Part shown: positions 24,401-37,400 of the stretch, in pieces
Position numbering within the stretch: the first letter of the stretch is position 1
Layout of the letters: the number at the start of each line of letters is the position of its first letter
Origin: Setaria digitata
Taxonomy: Eukaryota > Nematoda > Chromadorea > Rhabditida > Setariidae
DNA length: 64,000 nucleotides
Assembly (NCBI GenBank): GCA_003640385.1
Contig: RCAB01000292.1
Span: 1 to 64,000, forward strand
Reading direction: 5' to 3'
Made by a program: the position numbers and the translations under genes
Notes under the pieces: generated by a model
Databases searched by the model: none
Told to the model about the DNA's origin: nothing
Seen by the model: only the letters and a program-made list of their open reading frames with translations

Positions 24401-26727
24401 TTCAATTTTGACTCATTCAACTGATCGAAAATACTTCAGCAACAGTGCTATTTGCAAATAAGGTTCACTTAAGCTACCGGAAATACTCCAGTAGTGGTGC
24501 TATTCATAGGTTAGACTTGTTTAGGTTACCGGAAATAGTCCAGCAGCAGCGCATTTCACAAATTAGGTTTACTTAAGCTACCGGAAATAGTCCAGAGTAG
24601 TGGGTGCAATTCATAAGTTATACTTGCTTAGGCTACCGGAAATACTCCAGCAACAGCGCATTTCACAAATTAGGTTTACTTAAGCTACCGGAAATAGTCC
24701 AGAGTAGTGGGTGCAATTTATAAGTTATACTTTCCTAGGCTACCGGAAATAGTCCAGCAACAGCGCATTTCACAAATTAGGCTTACTTAAGCTACCGGAA
24801 ATAGTCCAGTAGTAGTGCAATTCATAAGTTTGACTTGCTTAGGCTACCGGAAACACTCCGATAACAGTGCAATCAGTTCGAGTTGGTCGTGATTATGTAA
24901 GAATCGATCGGAAAATGGAAATAGAACGATCGAACATTAAATTACCACCTGCTGTGAATGCCAAAGAGATGGTGAAATTTGGCGGCGATGAATTGTTCCA
25001 AGAAAACTGTTTGTGCTCTTTAACATTTTTATTCAATGAAAATATATATATATATTTTAATTACTTTGAGGCAATAACTATGGAATCTTTCATTTTTTTT
25101 TTTTTTTTTTGAAATTTTTAATAAGAAATTTTAGTGAAACGATTAAATGGCAACTTGTTTTTTTTTTTTTTTTGAAAAAGAAATGATAAATCATTTTGAA
25201 TTTTTGCAAATTAATAAAATGATTATATTTCTGATTGAAATGCTAATTCTGAAAGTTTTCTTTTATATTGCATAAAATTTAAAAGAAAAGAAAAATGAAA
25301 GAAGAAGCTGTGTAAAAAAATTTATTTCAGCAAAAATTGAAACAAGTCGAAAATCAAAATCCGAAGCTGCCCTTTCTAAAACACCTGTCTTTAGTCTAAT
25401 TGGACCACTGGTAATTACAACATTCCAGAATACAGTACATGATTCTAGCAGCGGTTGTTACAAGATTTATGAGGAAATTGAATTACGTGCTGATCGAAGT
25501 ACTGCAAAACCTGAAATTGTTCGTTACTTCTATTTGTTGAAATTAAATTTTAAAAAATTTCAAGCTTAATTGTTCTTTTTTTTTTCTTCTTCTTCTTTTT
25601 CAAATGAACTTTAAAATTGTTTGAAGTTCCTGAGTTTTTTTCTTTTTTTTTTTAATCAAAATTTTGAGCAATTTTTTTTTTTTTCCTCAAGTTTACAGCT
25701 CGCTGAAATTCATTAATATCATGAAGAATGGTAAAAATTTGACAGTACTAGTAAAATAAACAAAAGAATTTGAAATTTGTCACAATTTCACTAATCTTAA
25801 AGAACCTAAAAAAAAGTGTCAAATTTGTATTTTATTCACTTTTTTTTTTTTTTTTTTAACATTCGAAAATGCATTTATCTATGCATTCAGTGTAATATTT
25901 TGCACAGGTTGTGATACCATTTCTTCGAAAGGTATCACAATTACCGAACGATAAAGCACAGCAGTTACCATTCAGATATCAAGAAGATATCCTCATAGGT
26001 CATAATGTGATGCTAATCAAACGTATAGTTGAAATAAAACCTTTGCAGAAGAAACAGGTATAAGTTTTGATCAAAAATAATCATATCATTAAGAAATTAA
26101 GCATCTGTAAATTATAACTTTCTGCTTATATTATTTTGAAGTAGAGATAGTCTAATAGTCATCAGTGAAATGATAAAGTTTATTTATTTATTTTTTTTTA
26201 TTCATTTTTCAAGTTTTTTTTTTTTTTTTTTTTTTTGATAGAATCACTGGATTTCTTCAACAGAAATGATTTCTAATAAAAGCAAATATTTCACGCGATC
26301 ATATTAACAGCCATATAATATTTAATTTGCATATTTTACAGGTCTGTGACCTTTCATTAAGTGAAGAGCGGAATTATGTCACCGATGAAACTATTCGCAC
26401 TCCAAGCACTATGACGGAATTGTTGTTAGTTTTAAAATTTTGTCAAGATTTTAGTAGGAAGCAAAATTTGCCATTTCAAATGGTGCCTTATAAAAATTGC
26501 GCACAAAAAGTAATTTTTTTTTTTTTTTTTGAATTTAATTTTCTTAGATAGCATGTAAATTATAACAGTAGCATTTATACTTTTGCTTTTCATAGTTCAA
26601 TTAATAATTATTCATATTTTATTATTTTATCGATTAGGTTTCATTAACCAAATTCGGAAGTAATATCAATGAACGGGAAAAACTAAAAAAAAAAAATTCA
26701 AATCAAATGATACCTCTCCTCCATTAA
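21493..26727 (+). CDS. Unrecognised protein, 11 exons, 438 aa
   Basis: Exons: 21493-21588, 22219-22319, 22818-22897, 23068-23123, 23427-23493, 23837-23991, 24843-25008, 25331-25518, 25908-26057, 26342-26509, 26638-26727. Every junction keeps phase (1317 nt). The ATG is the first in an open stretch with no acceptor just before it. The protein has no signal peptide or membrane segment and is Lys/Ser rich. It contains a Ser/Thr-rich linker (exon 5) and better-folded looking blocks such as ILELYGSGVKYPSKEL (exon 6), GPLVITTFQNTVHD (exon 8) and VIPFLRKVSQLPNDKAQQL (exon 9). I cannot place it in a family; an intracellular role is likely. Exon 7 begins inside the last unit of a tandem repeat that fills the preceding intron. 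The final exon ends with poly-Lys and a stop at 26725-26727. If that stop is bypassed, the protein might continue into the next gene, but I found no phase-compatible join. Confidence 0.7.
24264..24500. repeat. 119-bp direct duplication around an N
   Basis: The sequence starting GAAATTTTCCGTTATTTTTT at 24264 begins again at 24383, straight after the N at 24382. The two copies differ at only a few bases. This pattern suggests an assembly join across a repeat, or a true duplication that was hard to assemble. Confidence 0.9.
24340..24895. repeat. 52-55-bp tandem repeat copying a splice acceptor
   Basis: The core GCTACCGGAAATAGTCCAG, with variants, recurs with ACCGG at 24476, 24528, 24580, 24635, 24687, 24742, 24794 and 24846, so the period alternates between 52 and 55 bp. 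Half of the units read CTTAGGCTACCGG and half CTTAAGCTACCGG. The last unit contains the inferred acceptor and first codons of exon 7 of the surrounding gene (24843 onward). All units are in the same strand sense. Confidence 0.9.
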
Positions 26728-26828
26728 CTTACTAACAGAAAGCGATCTAAATTTTATACTTATCAGAGGATTTTATCAGTGCGGAAATATGATGGTAATA
26801 TTTTATCAGTTTGTCAATAACCGGGAAT

Positions 26829-26870
26829 GAATTGAATTTCAGAAGTTCAAATATTGGAGAGAGGAGAAAA
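26829..26870 (+). promoter_or_regulatory. Candidate trans-splice acceptor of a downstream operon gene
   Basis: GAATTGAATTTCAG ends at 26842, followed by 28 nt and an ATG at 26871. It lies 115 bp after the stop codon of the upstream gene, the spacing typical of nematode operons. The downstream frame needs a phase that no upstream donor supplies, which favours trans-splicing over cis-splicing. No SL-specific proof can be read from DNA alone. Confidence 0.45.
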
Positions 26871-28743
26871 ATGCTGGTGCTACAAGAGCCACCAATTAGG
26901 ACAGATTTCACAATATCAAATGATCATTCAGCTGAGCCAGCTCTTGGCTTAAGGATCGATTCAGCTGGTACAGGTGATCGAATTGGCGAAAAAGAGGGAA
27001 ATTTACGAACTGCCAACGGTTCATCTGAAATGCTTAACGAAGGTTGCATATATTTAATCAAAAAAAAAAAAAAGAAAATACATCATTAATTAAGATGTAT
27101 TTTTATTTAATTTACCTTAAATTTTACACTGCTAATCTTCTATTGCTCTAGCTATGAATGTAATAAAGAGTAGTACGAAGTTTTATTTTAGCTATTATTG
27201 AAAATTTATCTCTCTGTTTCACTTATTATTCCTATAAAGAATGGAATTTTTTCAGGTCGCAGCATAGTGAAAACATTCGACAAATTTCAAGTCTTTCGGC
27301 AACCATCACTGATCAGTAGGTAGAATTTTGAGCTGTAAATTTTCTCGAGCTACTTTTATTCCTAATGCTTTTTTTTTTTTTTTCCTTTATCACAAATAAG
27401 GCAGAAAAATTTTTCTAGAATCTGAGAAAGCTCTTTTTAGTGTGTGCTTATTAGCATAAATGAACTAATCTTTATCAATGTCAATTGTGCGAAGCTAAAC
27501 TAAAAACTCTAAGGTCTAAGTTTGAGGATCGTAGAATTGCTTCTTCCAGAAATTTGATAACCGAATAAATCAGATATTGAGTATTTATTCACTAGCATTA
27601 TTGCTGAGAATGGTAACAAAAAAGTAAATATAAAAAGTGTGAATTTGAAAATTATAATTATAAATTTATTCGAATGAAAAATTTAGCGCGCCTAAAGTTA
27701 TCGAAATTTCCAAAAAGATGGATCATAAATATAAAGGTTATTGAAATTTGATTTTTTGATGATGAAAATATGAAAAATTATTCATATTTCTCATTTATAT
27801 AATATTATTTAGCAAAATTAATATTGTATATTTTTTTTTTTTTTTTTTTTTTGCAATTTTCTATCAGATATTTTAGCTTTTTTAAAGGCTAAAATTATGA
27901 AACAATAGTACACACAAATAATGACACTTTCTAGTTTCCAATTTAGAATTTTAATATATTACTATCGTTCTTTTCTTTTTGAACTCGTATGTTGTTAGAG
28001 ATGATTCGATTTAGCAATTGCATGCAAATAAGGACTAATTAATTTCAGGTGGCAAAACACCTACTGAAGCTTTTATGAAAGCTGAATTACACACTGCTCA
28101 TTCAATAAATACCTTACCAACAATCAGAAATTCTGAAATGGAGGATTATGCTCTGCGTTAGATTTTTCCACTAAAGTTAACGCTCCTCAAATCGAGAAAT
28201 ATCGGAGAAAATTCCGGATCACAAAATTCTGGATTCTTTGTACTGTTTAAAAATTTGAGTAATTTTTATTCTTTAGAAGCACATTCCGATTCATTACATA
28301 CAGGACTATCACATAGCATCGAACGTATGAAATATACAGGGCATGGTAAGCACTGATGAAATTATTGAAATTAAAAATACTGTTTAGTTAAGAAATTAAT
28401 ATGATAAGAATTGATATGATGAAAATCTTTTTATTCATATTTTCTTTATTTTCATTTCATTTCATTTTTTTTTTCCTTTTCTAGTCATAAAATTACTAAA
28501 ATTCTTAAATTAAATTGTAAAATTATCGAAAATCTTTTTAAAATCATAATTTCAGAGAATAAATTAGCACCAAATTGGAAATATTTAAACAAATTCCATA
28601 CAGTAAGGATAAAATATAAAAAATTAATTGCTGAAATTATCTTACAGCATCAGCAACTCAAACACCAACGAAAGCATTTATGAGCGCTGAATTGTTTACT
28701 GCTCGATCAGCTGCTTCATTTAGTAAACGTAGTCACCTAGATA

Positions 28744-28785
<42 letters not shown>

Positions 28786-31700
28786 CTTATGATTATGATT
28801 ATGATTATGATTCTGATACGCAGAAGCAATGCAAAGGATCCTTTTTTGTACCTACAAATGAATCGGTAATGAATTCAGATTCCACAATTCAACAGATTCA
28901 TGGTCGTCCTTCTAGTTCCACACTGAAAACAGCCTCTTCTTTTACCGGATTTCCTCCGTATCGCCGTCGTCATTTATCTTCGCCATCAGTTTTACCTTTA
29001 ACACCGATGCGTTCACCAAGACAGAAGAAGAAGCACAAGAAAAATTTCCAAACTGTTGATGAGGATAAAATACATACAGCTGTACTTCCTGAAGGTTATT
29101 ATTTTAATTTCTATTTCCGAATGTTTTGAAGACGAGCAATTCACGCACGTGATTTGCGTAACAATTGTATTATATTAGTGCTATTAGCATAATAGCTGGA
29201 GATCAGCAGCTTTATCATGTATGTTAATAATTAAAGCCTGAAAAAAAAAAAATTATTTGAGCGTAAGTTTAGGTTATATTAGAATTAAAATATATGAGCT
29301 TAAAGTTCAAATTGTATTAGTGCAAACTTCTAGCAAAATTTGATTTATTCATTTGGCTTATTTTTTTTTTTTTTTTTGCTTTTATAGGATTTACTTCTTC
29401 CAGTTCTACTTATACAAATAGAAGCGCTTCTGCAGTAAATAAAATAAAGTATGTTATATGAAGTTTCTTTTTTTCTTTTTTTTTTTTTTTTTCATCTTTT
29501 GCATTATTTTGACATTAAACTCGATGACAACATATAACGAATTCTGAATCATCTCTTAGAAATTTCTGCTTGATGAATTTTTAAACATCTAGAAAGTCTT
29601 ATAATTATATCTAACTAAAGCATCGATAGCAATACTCTAGGCTTTTGTTAAGCAGGATTCTGATTGGTCATTTTATTTGCTCTGGCTAAGTTTAAGTTGT
29701 AAGAATTGTTTTTTCGTTTTTTGTAATTTACAATACTGCAATTTTTGCATCCATTCTAATCTGGATAAATAAGACTGAATAAGACAAAACACTCGTATAA
29801 TTATGCTTTGGATTATTGCACGAGAATTTTCAGAAATATTAAAAAAAAAAAAAAAAAAAATCATATAATACAATTTTTTTGTTTCATCCTTTCCATTGAA
29901 TAATTAATATAATTTCTCGGTAGCATCGAATAATTTCTCGATTAAGAAATGAAAAAATAAAAAAAAATCGCATAAATTCAATATATAATAGCATTTCGGA
30001 TGAAATACAAAAAGCAGCAAGTTTATCATCACGTTTTCAACGATTTCCTGAAACTAGCAAGCAAACAAGAGATGATCGCAAATTCTCTCAAAAAATGTTG
30101 CAAATGAGCAATTTAAACAAAGGTATTTAAACTTCTTTTCAATTCCTCACATATCATTAAATTGAAAGTTCACAAATAATAAATAATTTGAAATTCATTT
30201 AACAATACCAATTAGCATTAACAGTAGCAGTAGTAACAGTTTCTCTTGTAAAAATAAACAAAAAAAAAAAAAAAAAAAAAAAGAGCTAGATATATGAAAT
30301 TTCGTCTATGTAAGTATGATCAGTGAAGCTAGAAGAAGAAGAATGCTTCCTTATTAGATCTAAATTTTCAGCTAGTAACTTTCATACTCGAAATCCTGTA
30401 TTATCATCATCATCATCCTCACAATCACAAGAACGAAAATTCCGATTGCTACCTCCCACACCTAGTATTATATCAGCAGTACCGCAACGTTCATCATCAA
30501 AACACACCATGAAATATGCCATTTCACAGACTATGTCATCAAAAGTACTAATTTAACTTCTTAATTACCTGTAGAATTTGTTATGCTTCGTTACATTTTA
30601 ATCTTAAGCATTATTATTTTTTGAATTTTAACAATCTATTCATATTTGAAGTTTTGATAATTATTGAAAGTGGCAATGCATCAAAATGAACCTCCTCTTT
30701 ATTCTTTTTAAGTAACTGTTTTGAGAGTTCAAAAACTTTTGTAGAGTGATTAATTAGCATTGAATATTTTAACCAACATATACTTAAGGTAGCTATAAAT
30801 TTTTAAGTGATTTTCTTCTTTTTTTTTTTTTTCTTGGAACAAATGTTTTGAATCATGATCGTTTGATTTATCCATATTTTGGACTTTTTGAAATTTGATC
30901 CTAATCATTCATTTTTTTTTTCTTTCGATTCAAAAAATATCCAAAGATAATTAGGATAAGTGGATATTTTCGGTCTGTTAATTAGATGTTTTCAAATTAG
31001 ATCAGAAAGAAGAACAAAAAAATTAAATTAAACACAGAGATGGAGAAAGAGTGAAAAGGAACAAAAAACATTTGAAAAATAAGAAAGCGTTTAACATCGT
31101 AATAAAAAAAAAAAAAAAATTAACCCCCTCCTTTTGATGGCCTAAATTATGGGATTATGGGTTATGTAGTCGTACTGATGAAATGTTAATTCTGAATTAG
31201 GACGTAAAAGAGATCATATGATCATGTTGCATTAATTGCGGATTCTGATGGAATGCTGGTAGTGCAGATTTTGTGTGGAACTTCCATGTTACAGGAGGCA
31301 TCATTATCAACAACTGATAAGAATATAAATGTGACATCTAGAAACAGAAAATTATCACGAAGAGATCGGTCACGTTTTCAAAGATTTCCGTTGGAAGTTC
31401 AATCATCAGCATCTGGTATGATAAAAAAAAAAAAAAAAAAAGCATTAATTTTTAGAATAATAACTTTATCAAGCTATTCTCCAATGTTTCATACCAAATT
31501 GAACTGAACTGAATAAACAGATAGTTTGAAAATGATTGATACAGGATGAGTTTATCAGCCAAATCTAAGTGTCATGATGTAACATACTCACCAATAAAGA
31601 TGGAAAAACTATTTAGCCCAATATGAGCTAATTAAAAAAAAAAAAAAAAATCTTTAGCTAATTTCATGTATTCATTACCGGAAATTATTACTTTATAATT

Positions 31701-33552
31701 TGATTATTTTCCTCACCATTCATTCAAAAGCACTACTGTCAATTTAGCCTGTATATGAAAGCGAAAAGAATAACTAGAAAAGCTTTCTGCTCTATTTTCA
31801 TGAATTCATTAAAAAGGTGTGCCTAGTGAGTCCATGAAAATTTTAAATTCGCCTAAAATCAAATTAAACTTAAAGTCAAGTTAGCGTAAAATTTTTATCT
31901 CTGGTAAATCTAAGGGTATAAATTAGAAATGCTTTTACATTTTAAATAAAATCATGTGGTAGTAATACATGTGATTTTCTTTTTTCTTTTTTTTTTTTTT
32001 GGAACAAGAAGGAGGAAAGTATTTAACGCAGCCACTGGATGCAGTCAATTGAAACGGTTTGTTTCTTTTCATTCTCTTAGAAAGAAAAAAGGGTAGTTTA
32101 ATTTTTTGTTTTTGTTTTTTTGCTACTTTACTTGTTTTTTATTTTGAAATAAGAGAGCAAAAATGATGAAACATACATACATGACTTACTATATTTTTCC
32201 GATATGCTTTCTTATCTCCTTCACTTATCCTTTCTCACTGATTCAACTTTTTGATGATTTTAATGAGAAATTAATGAAAATGAGTAATTTGTTAATTAAT
32301 TTAGACCATCATCACCAGTAAGCATAACGCAAGAATCAGACGATGTCAAAAGTTCTGCTGAACGAGAACCATCAAAGTGTGAGTAAATAAGCAATTTACA
32401 ACTTGCACTGATTTGGAATAAAAAAAAAAAGTGTTAATTTTAGTTTTTTTTTCTTTTTGTATCAAAAAAGTTAATTTTCAGGGTTTGAAAAGGATATTTT
32501 CATGGAGCAGCCGGAATCGGAATCTACTGTGCAAAGTAAAGTTGAAATTTGAAAGATGAAAACTATATTATTACTATATTATTTCACTTAAAGACATAGA
32601 AAAGGCATCATTGGGCCATACATGATGTAGCGCAATTATACAATATCTAAATACAATATCATTATAATCCTTTTCATTCCATCAGTTATTTTCATTCCAG
32701 CATCCCGTTTTATCATTCCGGTGTCTGATAATGCATTAAAGATAACTGATTCCACTCGACAGATAACAAAATCGGAGTCAGACATGTAAGTCATATCAAA
32801 TCCAAATATACTGAGTATGAAATGAGGAATTTGTTATAAACTAACAATAAACTAAGGTGTGCTGATTATATAAATTTTTATCACCAGGACGAAGAAAGCC
32901 TTATCAGCGATTCCCGATCAATCAGCGAAACAAAAGACTGAGGTATTGTTACTGTGGAAATTTTATTTAATAAAACAATTAGTTTAAGTCTTCCTAAACC
33001 ATAATATTCTTTGATGGCTTGAATTTACCTTTCCCTCAACTTCCTTCTTTTGCTTATAAATAGTCACATGAACTTTTGCATCATCACAGTATACATGGTT
33101 CAAAACTTCTAACATTGAAAAATTCTATCTTCTGCATTTTAAATTTAAGTTAGACATCTGAAAAATTCACAGGCTACTCAGACAAAAGGAACTTCCGTAA
33201 TGATTCAATCGAAGGATGAAAAAAATCTCACAGTAAGTGTTAGAATCTTAGAATGATTTTCCTCTTTTTCATTGTTTTTATCGTTTTAATTGAACAAAAG
33301 ACTAGTGTTTATGTTTGCTATAAATGAGTTATACTAGATCGGAAAAGAAAGGGGGAAAAAAAAAGTGTTTGGTGATTGAATTTGAAAATTAATAAAGGAA
33401 CATGGATTTTACTTACTTTTCAGATCGAGCTAAATATAAATTTCCAAATAAAGAATGAAAATAAAACAAATAGCGATCATTGCCTTGAATTGCAACGTAT
33501 ATCTATGAAAGGTCGTGATATATACCGTAAGAGTGGCATTTATCAGTTATGA
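26871..33552 (+). CDS. Unrecognised, mostly disordered protein with acidic tract, about 594 aa
   Basis: Exons: 26871-27042, 27256-27315, 28049-28156, 28277-28345, 28648-29094, 29388-29448, 29992-30122, 30372-30544, 31295-31415, 32319-32378, 32482-32535, 32701-32785, 32888-32942, 33173-33232, 33424-33552. All phases agree (1785 nt). The product is rich in Ser, Lys, Arg and Thr. Exon 5 encodes 13 consecutive Asp, then four Tyr-Asp pairs, from a GAT repeat, followed by basic segments. Exons 3 and 5 share a motif (TPTEAFMKAEL versus TPTKAFMSAEL), and exons 7 and 9 share RFQRFP, so exon duplication is likely. Two exons run into early stops if not spliced (28162 and 30556), which could give shorter isoforms. 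For exon 10 an alternative is a 10-nt microexon at 32009-32018 with an acceptor at 32307. No domain is recognised; the composition suggests a nuclear or cytoskeletal protein, which is inference. Confidence 0.65.
28741..28815 (+). repeat. Coding GAT/GATTAT repeat
   Basis: A run of GAT codons, then GATTAT units, encoding poly-Asp and Tyr-Asp repeats within exon 5 of the surrounding gene. Such triplet runs vary in length between individuals. Confidence 0.9.
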
Positions 33553-36500
33553 TTAATCTGTTCGTATAAAATGATCATCTTACAATGTTAAAGTGCCATA
33601 TTTCGAGTTCCTGGAGTGTTTATTAAAATTTTTTTGTAAGGACTAAATATTTCGATCTTCCATAGTCTCATTTGTCATTTGTATGTCATGGAAAGTAAAG
33701 TTATTTTTTACATGATTTTCGAGACTGATATTGATATCAAGTTAACAATGACATATCTTAATGCAAAAAAGGAATAATTCTAATCATTCCTGAAAAAGAT
33801 TCGACAAAAGAAGTTTCTTTGGTCTAATGAATTAAATTAATCTTCATATTTGAAATAAAAAAACTATTAACTATAATGTCAGCTACCCAGTTACGACCAA
33901 TTATTAATAAGATTAAATTTTGCTTGGTCTAAGTGTTGCTACGATTAAAACCTTAAATAACTGAAATTCAAACATATCAATTAGAATTTGAATGTTAGAG
34001 TGTTCTAATTAAGATCGAAATGTCATTACAGATGATAAAGTTCAAATTTAAAAAAAAAAAAATTGATAAAGCGAATGTATCGTTTCAAGTGAGACATGTA
34101 TAAAATCATCTCTGATATGATACATTTTGCGGAAACAGTTTTATCTTTATTTAAAGCAAAAATATCGTTAGATCTTTACATTTAAGACTTGTCGAAGTTG
34201 GATAAGTGAAGAGCGTAAGATTGCTTGACTGTTTGCCACTGTAATTAACAATTCATATTTGAGCAAGTGGGAATGGAAGTTTGTAATATAAATGATTAAC
34301 CAGGAATTGAAAAAGTTAAATATTAGCTCTTGAAGTAACAATTTATCAAGTTATTCATATTATCGTATGTGATGCTAAGAAAAAAAAAAAAAATAAACAC
34401 AATTTAGAGGATAAAAATTACGCATTTAATTAAATTTAGATTTAGAATTTAAAATCTCATGTATTTTATTTGATGTTCAAATTTCCTAAATAATTTAAGT
34501 TAGCAATTAAGTTGATAGAGTTTTTTCTCCTTTTCTTTTTCTTTTTTTTCCCTCCCTTTTTAATTTTAGTAACGAATAATGTTGAAAAGAATTATTAGTC
34601 CCAAATAATTCTATCATTTATTTATTTTTCCAATTAAGACTTTGAATATATAAAATTTTCTCATTATCAATTCCTTTTTTTTTTTTTTTTTCTTTTTCTT
34701 TGCTTTAAATTCCATCATTACAAAACGGTTCGAATATTCTAATGTAGTACAGCCAAATCATTGAGAATGAATTCAGTTTTTTTATTACTTGTTTCTTTTT
34801 TTTTTTTTTTTTTTTTTTTTTAAGAATTTCAATTTCTTAGAATTCAATTTAATGAGCGGAATTCTCGGCATTTCTCTCATCTTTCTCCTATTTTCACTTC
34901 CGCATTTCCTAAAAGATCCCACTTTCGTTCTGCTACAAAAATTACTATTACAACGACTACTACTTAATGTTCCGGTGCATTCTCTTCCTCTGCTAATGAT
35001 ATACTTTCTTGCTATGTTGCAAATTTACCACTATTTTTACCATTATCAATGATATACATTTGCGAATTTATCACTATCACTATGATTATCAATGATAAGT
35101 GCTTCATATGTTGCAAATTTGTCATTGCCATCCTCATCATCATTATCATTATCATTATTGCTAAAAACAGTGATAACAAAAACTGACAAAACAATAAAGC
35201 AAAAGAAGAGCAAAAAAAAAAAAAAAAAAAGAAAACAAACAAACAAAAAACAAAATGAAAACAGCATTAATAACGATAACAACAATAAAAATAACATAAA
35301 TAATAATAACAATAACAAAACAACAGCAATAGAAAAAAAAAAAAAAAAAAAAAATCTCTATCACCGTGATGTGATGCGAGAAGAAAGAGGTGACAATCAA
35401 AAAATTTTCTTGTCACCAAAAACTGGAAAACCTGTAATTTAATAGTTTTGTTCGGAGTAAGGAAGTAAGGAAATCGACACTTCCTTTTCATTTTTTCTCT
35501 TTTTTTTTTTTTTTTTTTTGGATCTATTTGATGGTGAATGAAACAATCATCGGTAATTTTTCCTTACTGTTTACTTTTTTTTTTGGCTTTTTCATTTTAT
35601 TTTATTTTGAGAAACAAAAAAAAAAAAAAAAAAAAGAATAATTTGTGCTTCGTAAATTTTCATTGCTTTCTTTTTGGCTTAAAAAATTTTCCCATTTAAA
35701 GATACTCAATTCAGTAAGAAAATTTGAATTAGAAAAATCATTGCAGCATTGATCAAAATAATTAGTCACAATTAAATAGGCGAAAAAAGAAATGATAGGA
35801 AATTTCATAAAATTTTGAAAATATTTATCACATATTGATATTATCGGATGATAGATTCAAATATGTGAGTCTAATTTCAATTATATATTACCTTCAAATA
35901 TTTGATTTCAAATATCTGGATTCAATCGATTTAGGTAATAATGGTTCATGCCGAGATTTTTTTTTTTTTTTTCTAACACTTCAAATAAATGATGTAAAAT
36001 CTGATACATTAACTATACTAAATATTTTACAAAAAAAGTTTTTTTTTTTTTTTGTTTTTCCTAAAAAGTGATTAATTACTATTTCTTTTATTGCAATGTT
36101 TCAGTGTTTCCATAATTCCATAATGAAACGGTTTGTTAGCGATATGTAATTGCATGGGGAAAAAAAGTAAATTATTGCTTAATTGAACAAAAGAATTATT
36201 CTCACAACAAGTAGTTCCCACTAATTTATCAGTAATTTATCAGTAAGCGGAAATATTTCTTTAACTACTACAGTTTTCTTTTATGTTCTCATGAATGGTT
36301 AATAAAATTGATTTATTTGTAGCCTTTTCAAAAGAGATTAACACTTATCTTTGGATAATGTGAAAATTTTCTCGGTTTTTTTTTTTTTTTTTTTTGCACT
36401 GTTAAATAAAAATACTTCATCATTGTGTTTAATTTTGATTGATATAATCACAGGTAACGCTGCGCATCAAAAGATAGGTAAAAAAGCAAAGAAAAGATGA

Positions 36501-37368
36501 GAGAAGAGAGAAAAACAAAAAAATAAAAAGAAGTAAAAAAAATAAAAAAAAAATAAAAAATAAAAAAGTTTTGCGGAAAAAATTTAAAGAAGCAATCATC
36601 TTGAGCGAAAACATTCATGACAGAATTATTTTGTTTCATTATTTTCATTTTGAAATGCCAATAATGGCATTCTTTATTTCACTAATTGATTCTAACTAAA
36701 TTAATGAAATTATAAGTCGTGAAATGAAAGGAATTTTGAAGTTTAAAAATTTTTTAGAATTAAAATTTACAATTAAACAAATTCAAAGTTAAAATCTCTA
36801 ATGATATAATTTAAGTTTGAATTTGTTCAAATTGCAAATTTTAAAATTTCATTTTTTTTTTTTTTTTTGTTATTTTAAAATAATTAAAGCGTGAAACTGT
36901 TTTTGTTTTCTTTGAGAATGCGCAGTGATGTAATTGGGCTATTTGTATATAAAATATTAGAAGAATGTTAAAAGTTTTCTTTCCCTTTCATTCATGAAAA
37001 GTTTTAATTTTTTTCTTTTAAATTTTCTTAATTATTGTTAAAAAAATTGGTAAAATTTATTTCTATTCAATTAAACAACATATTTAATTTTCATTAATTT
37101 TGACTTTTGACATAGGAAGAAAAAAAAAAAAAAAATCAAAAAAAAATGGAAATTTTTTTCAGCGATTTAATTTTTCCTTTTTTTTTTTTTTCCACAAGAT
37201 TAAGTTAGCTTTGAAACAGCAAAATTCAATTGTTTGTTTTCCTCTTCTTTGTGCTTTTATTATTCTTTATTTTTTTGTTTTGATTTGTTGAAAAATAAAC
37301 TTGAAAATACTCGAAGAAATTAGATAATTGGAAGAAAAATAAAACATTCTATTAAAAATAATACTTCC

Positions 37369-37400
<32 letters not shown>

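Noticed and set aside
35012..35442. Several open frames on both strands, Phe- or Lys/Asn-rich
   Set aside because: Most of their length is poly-A/T and ATC/AAC simple repeat; only the short 35355-35432 part is kept as a doubtful exon.
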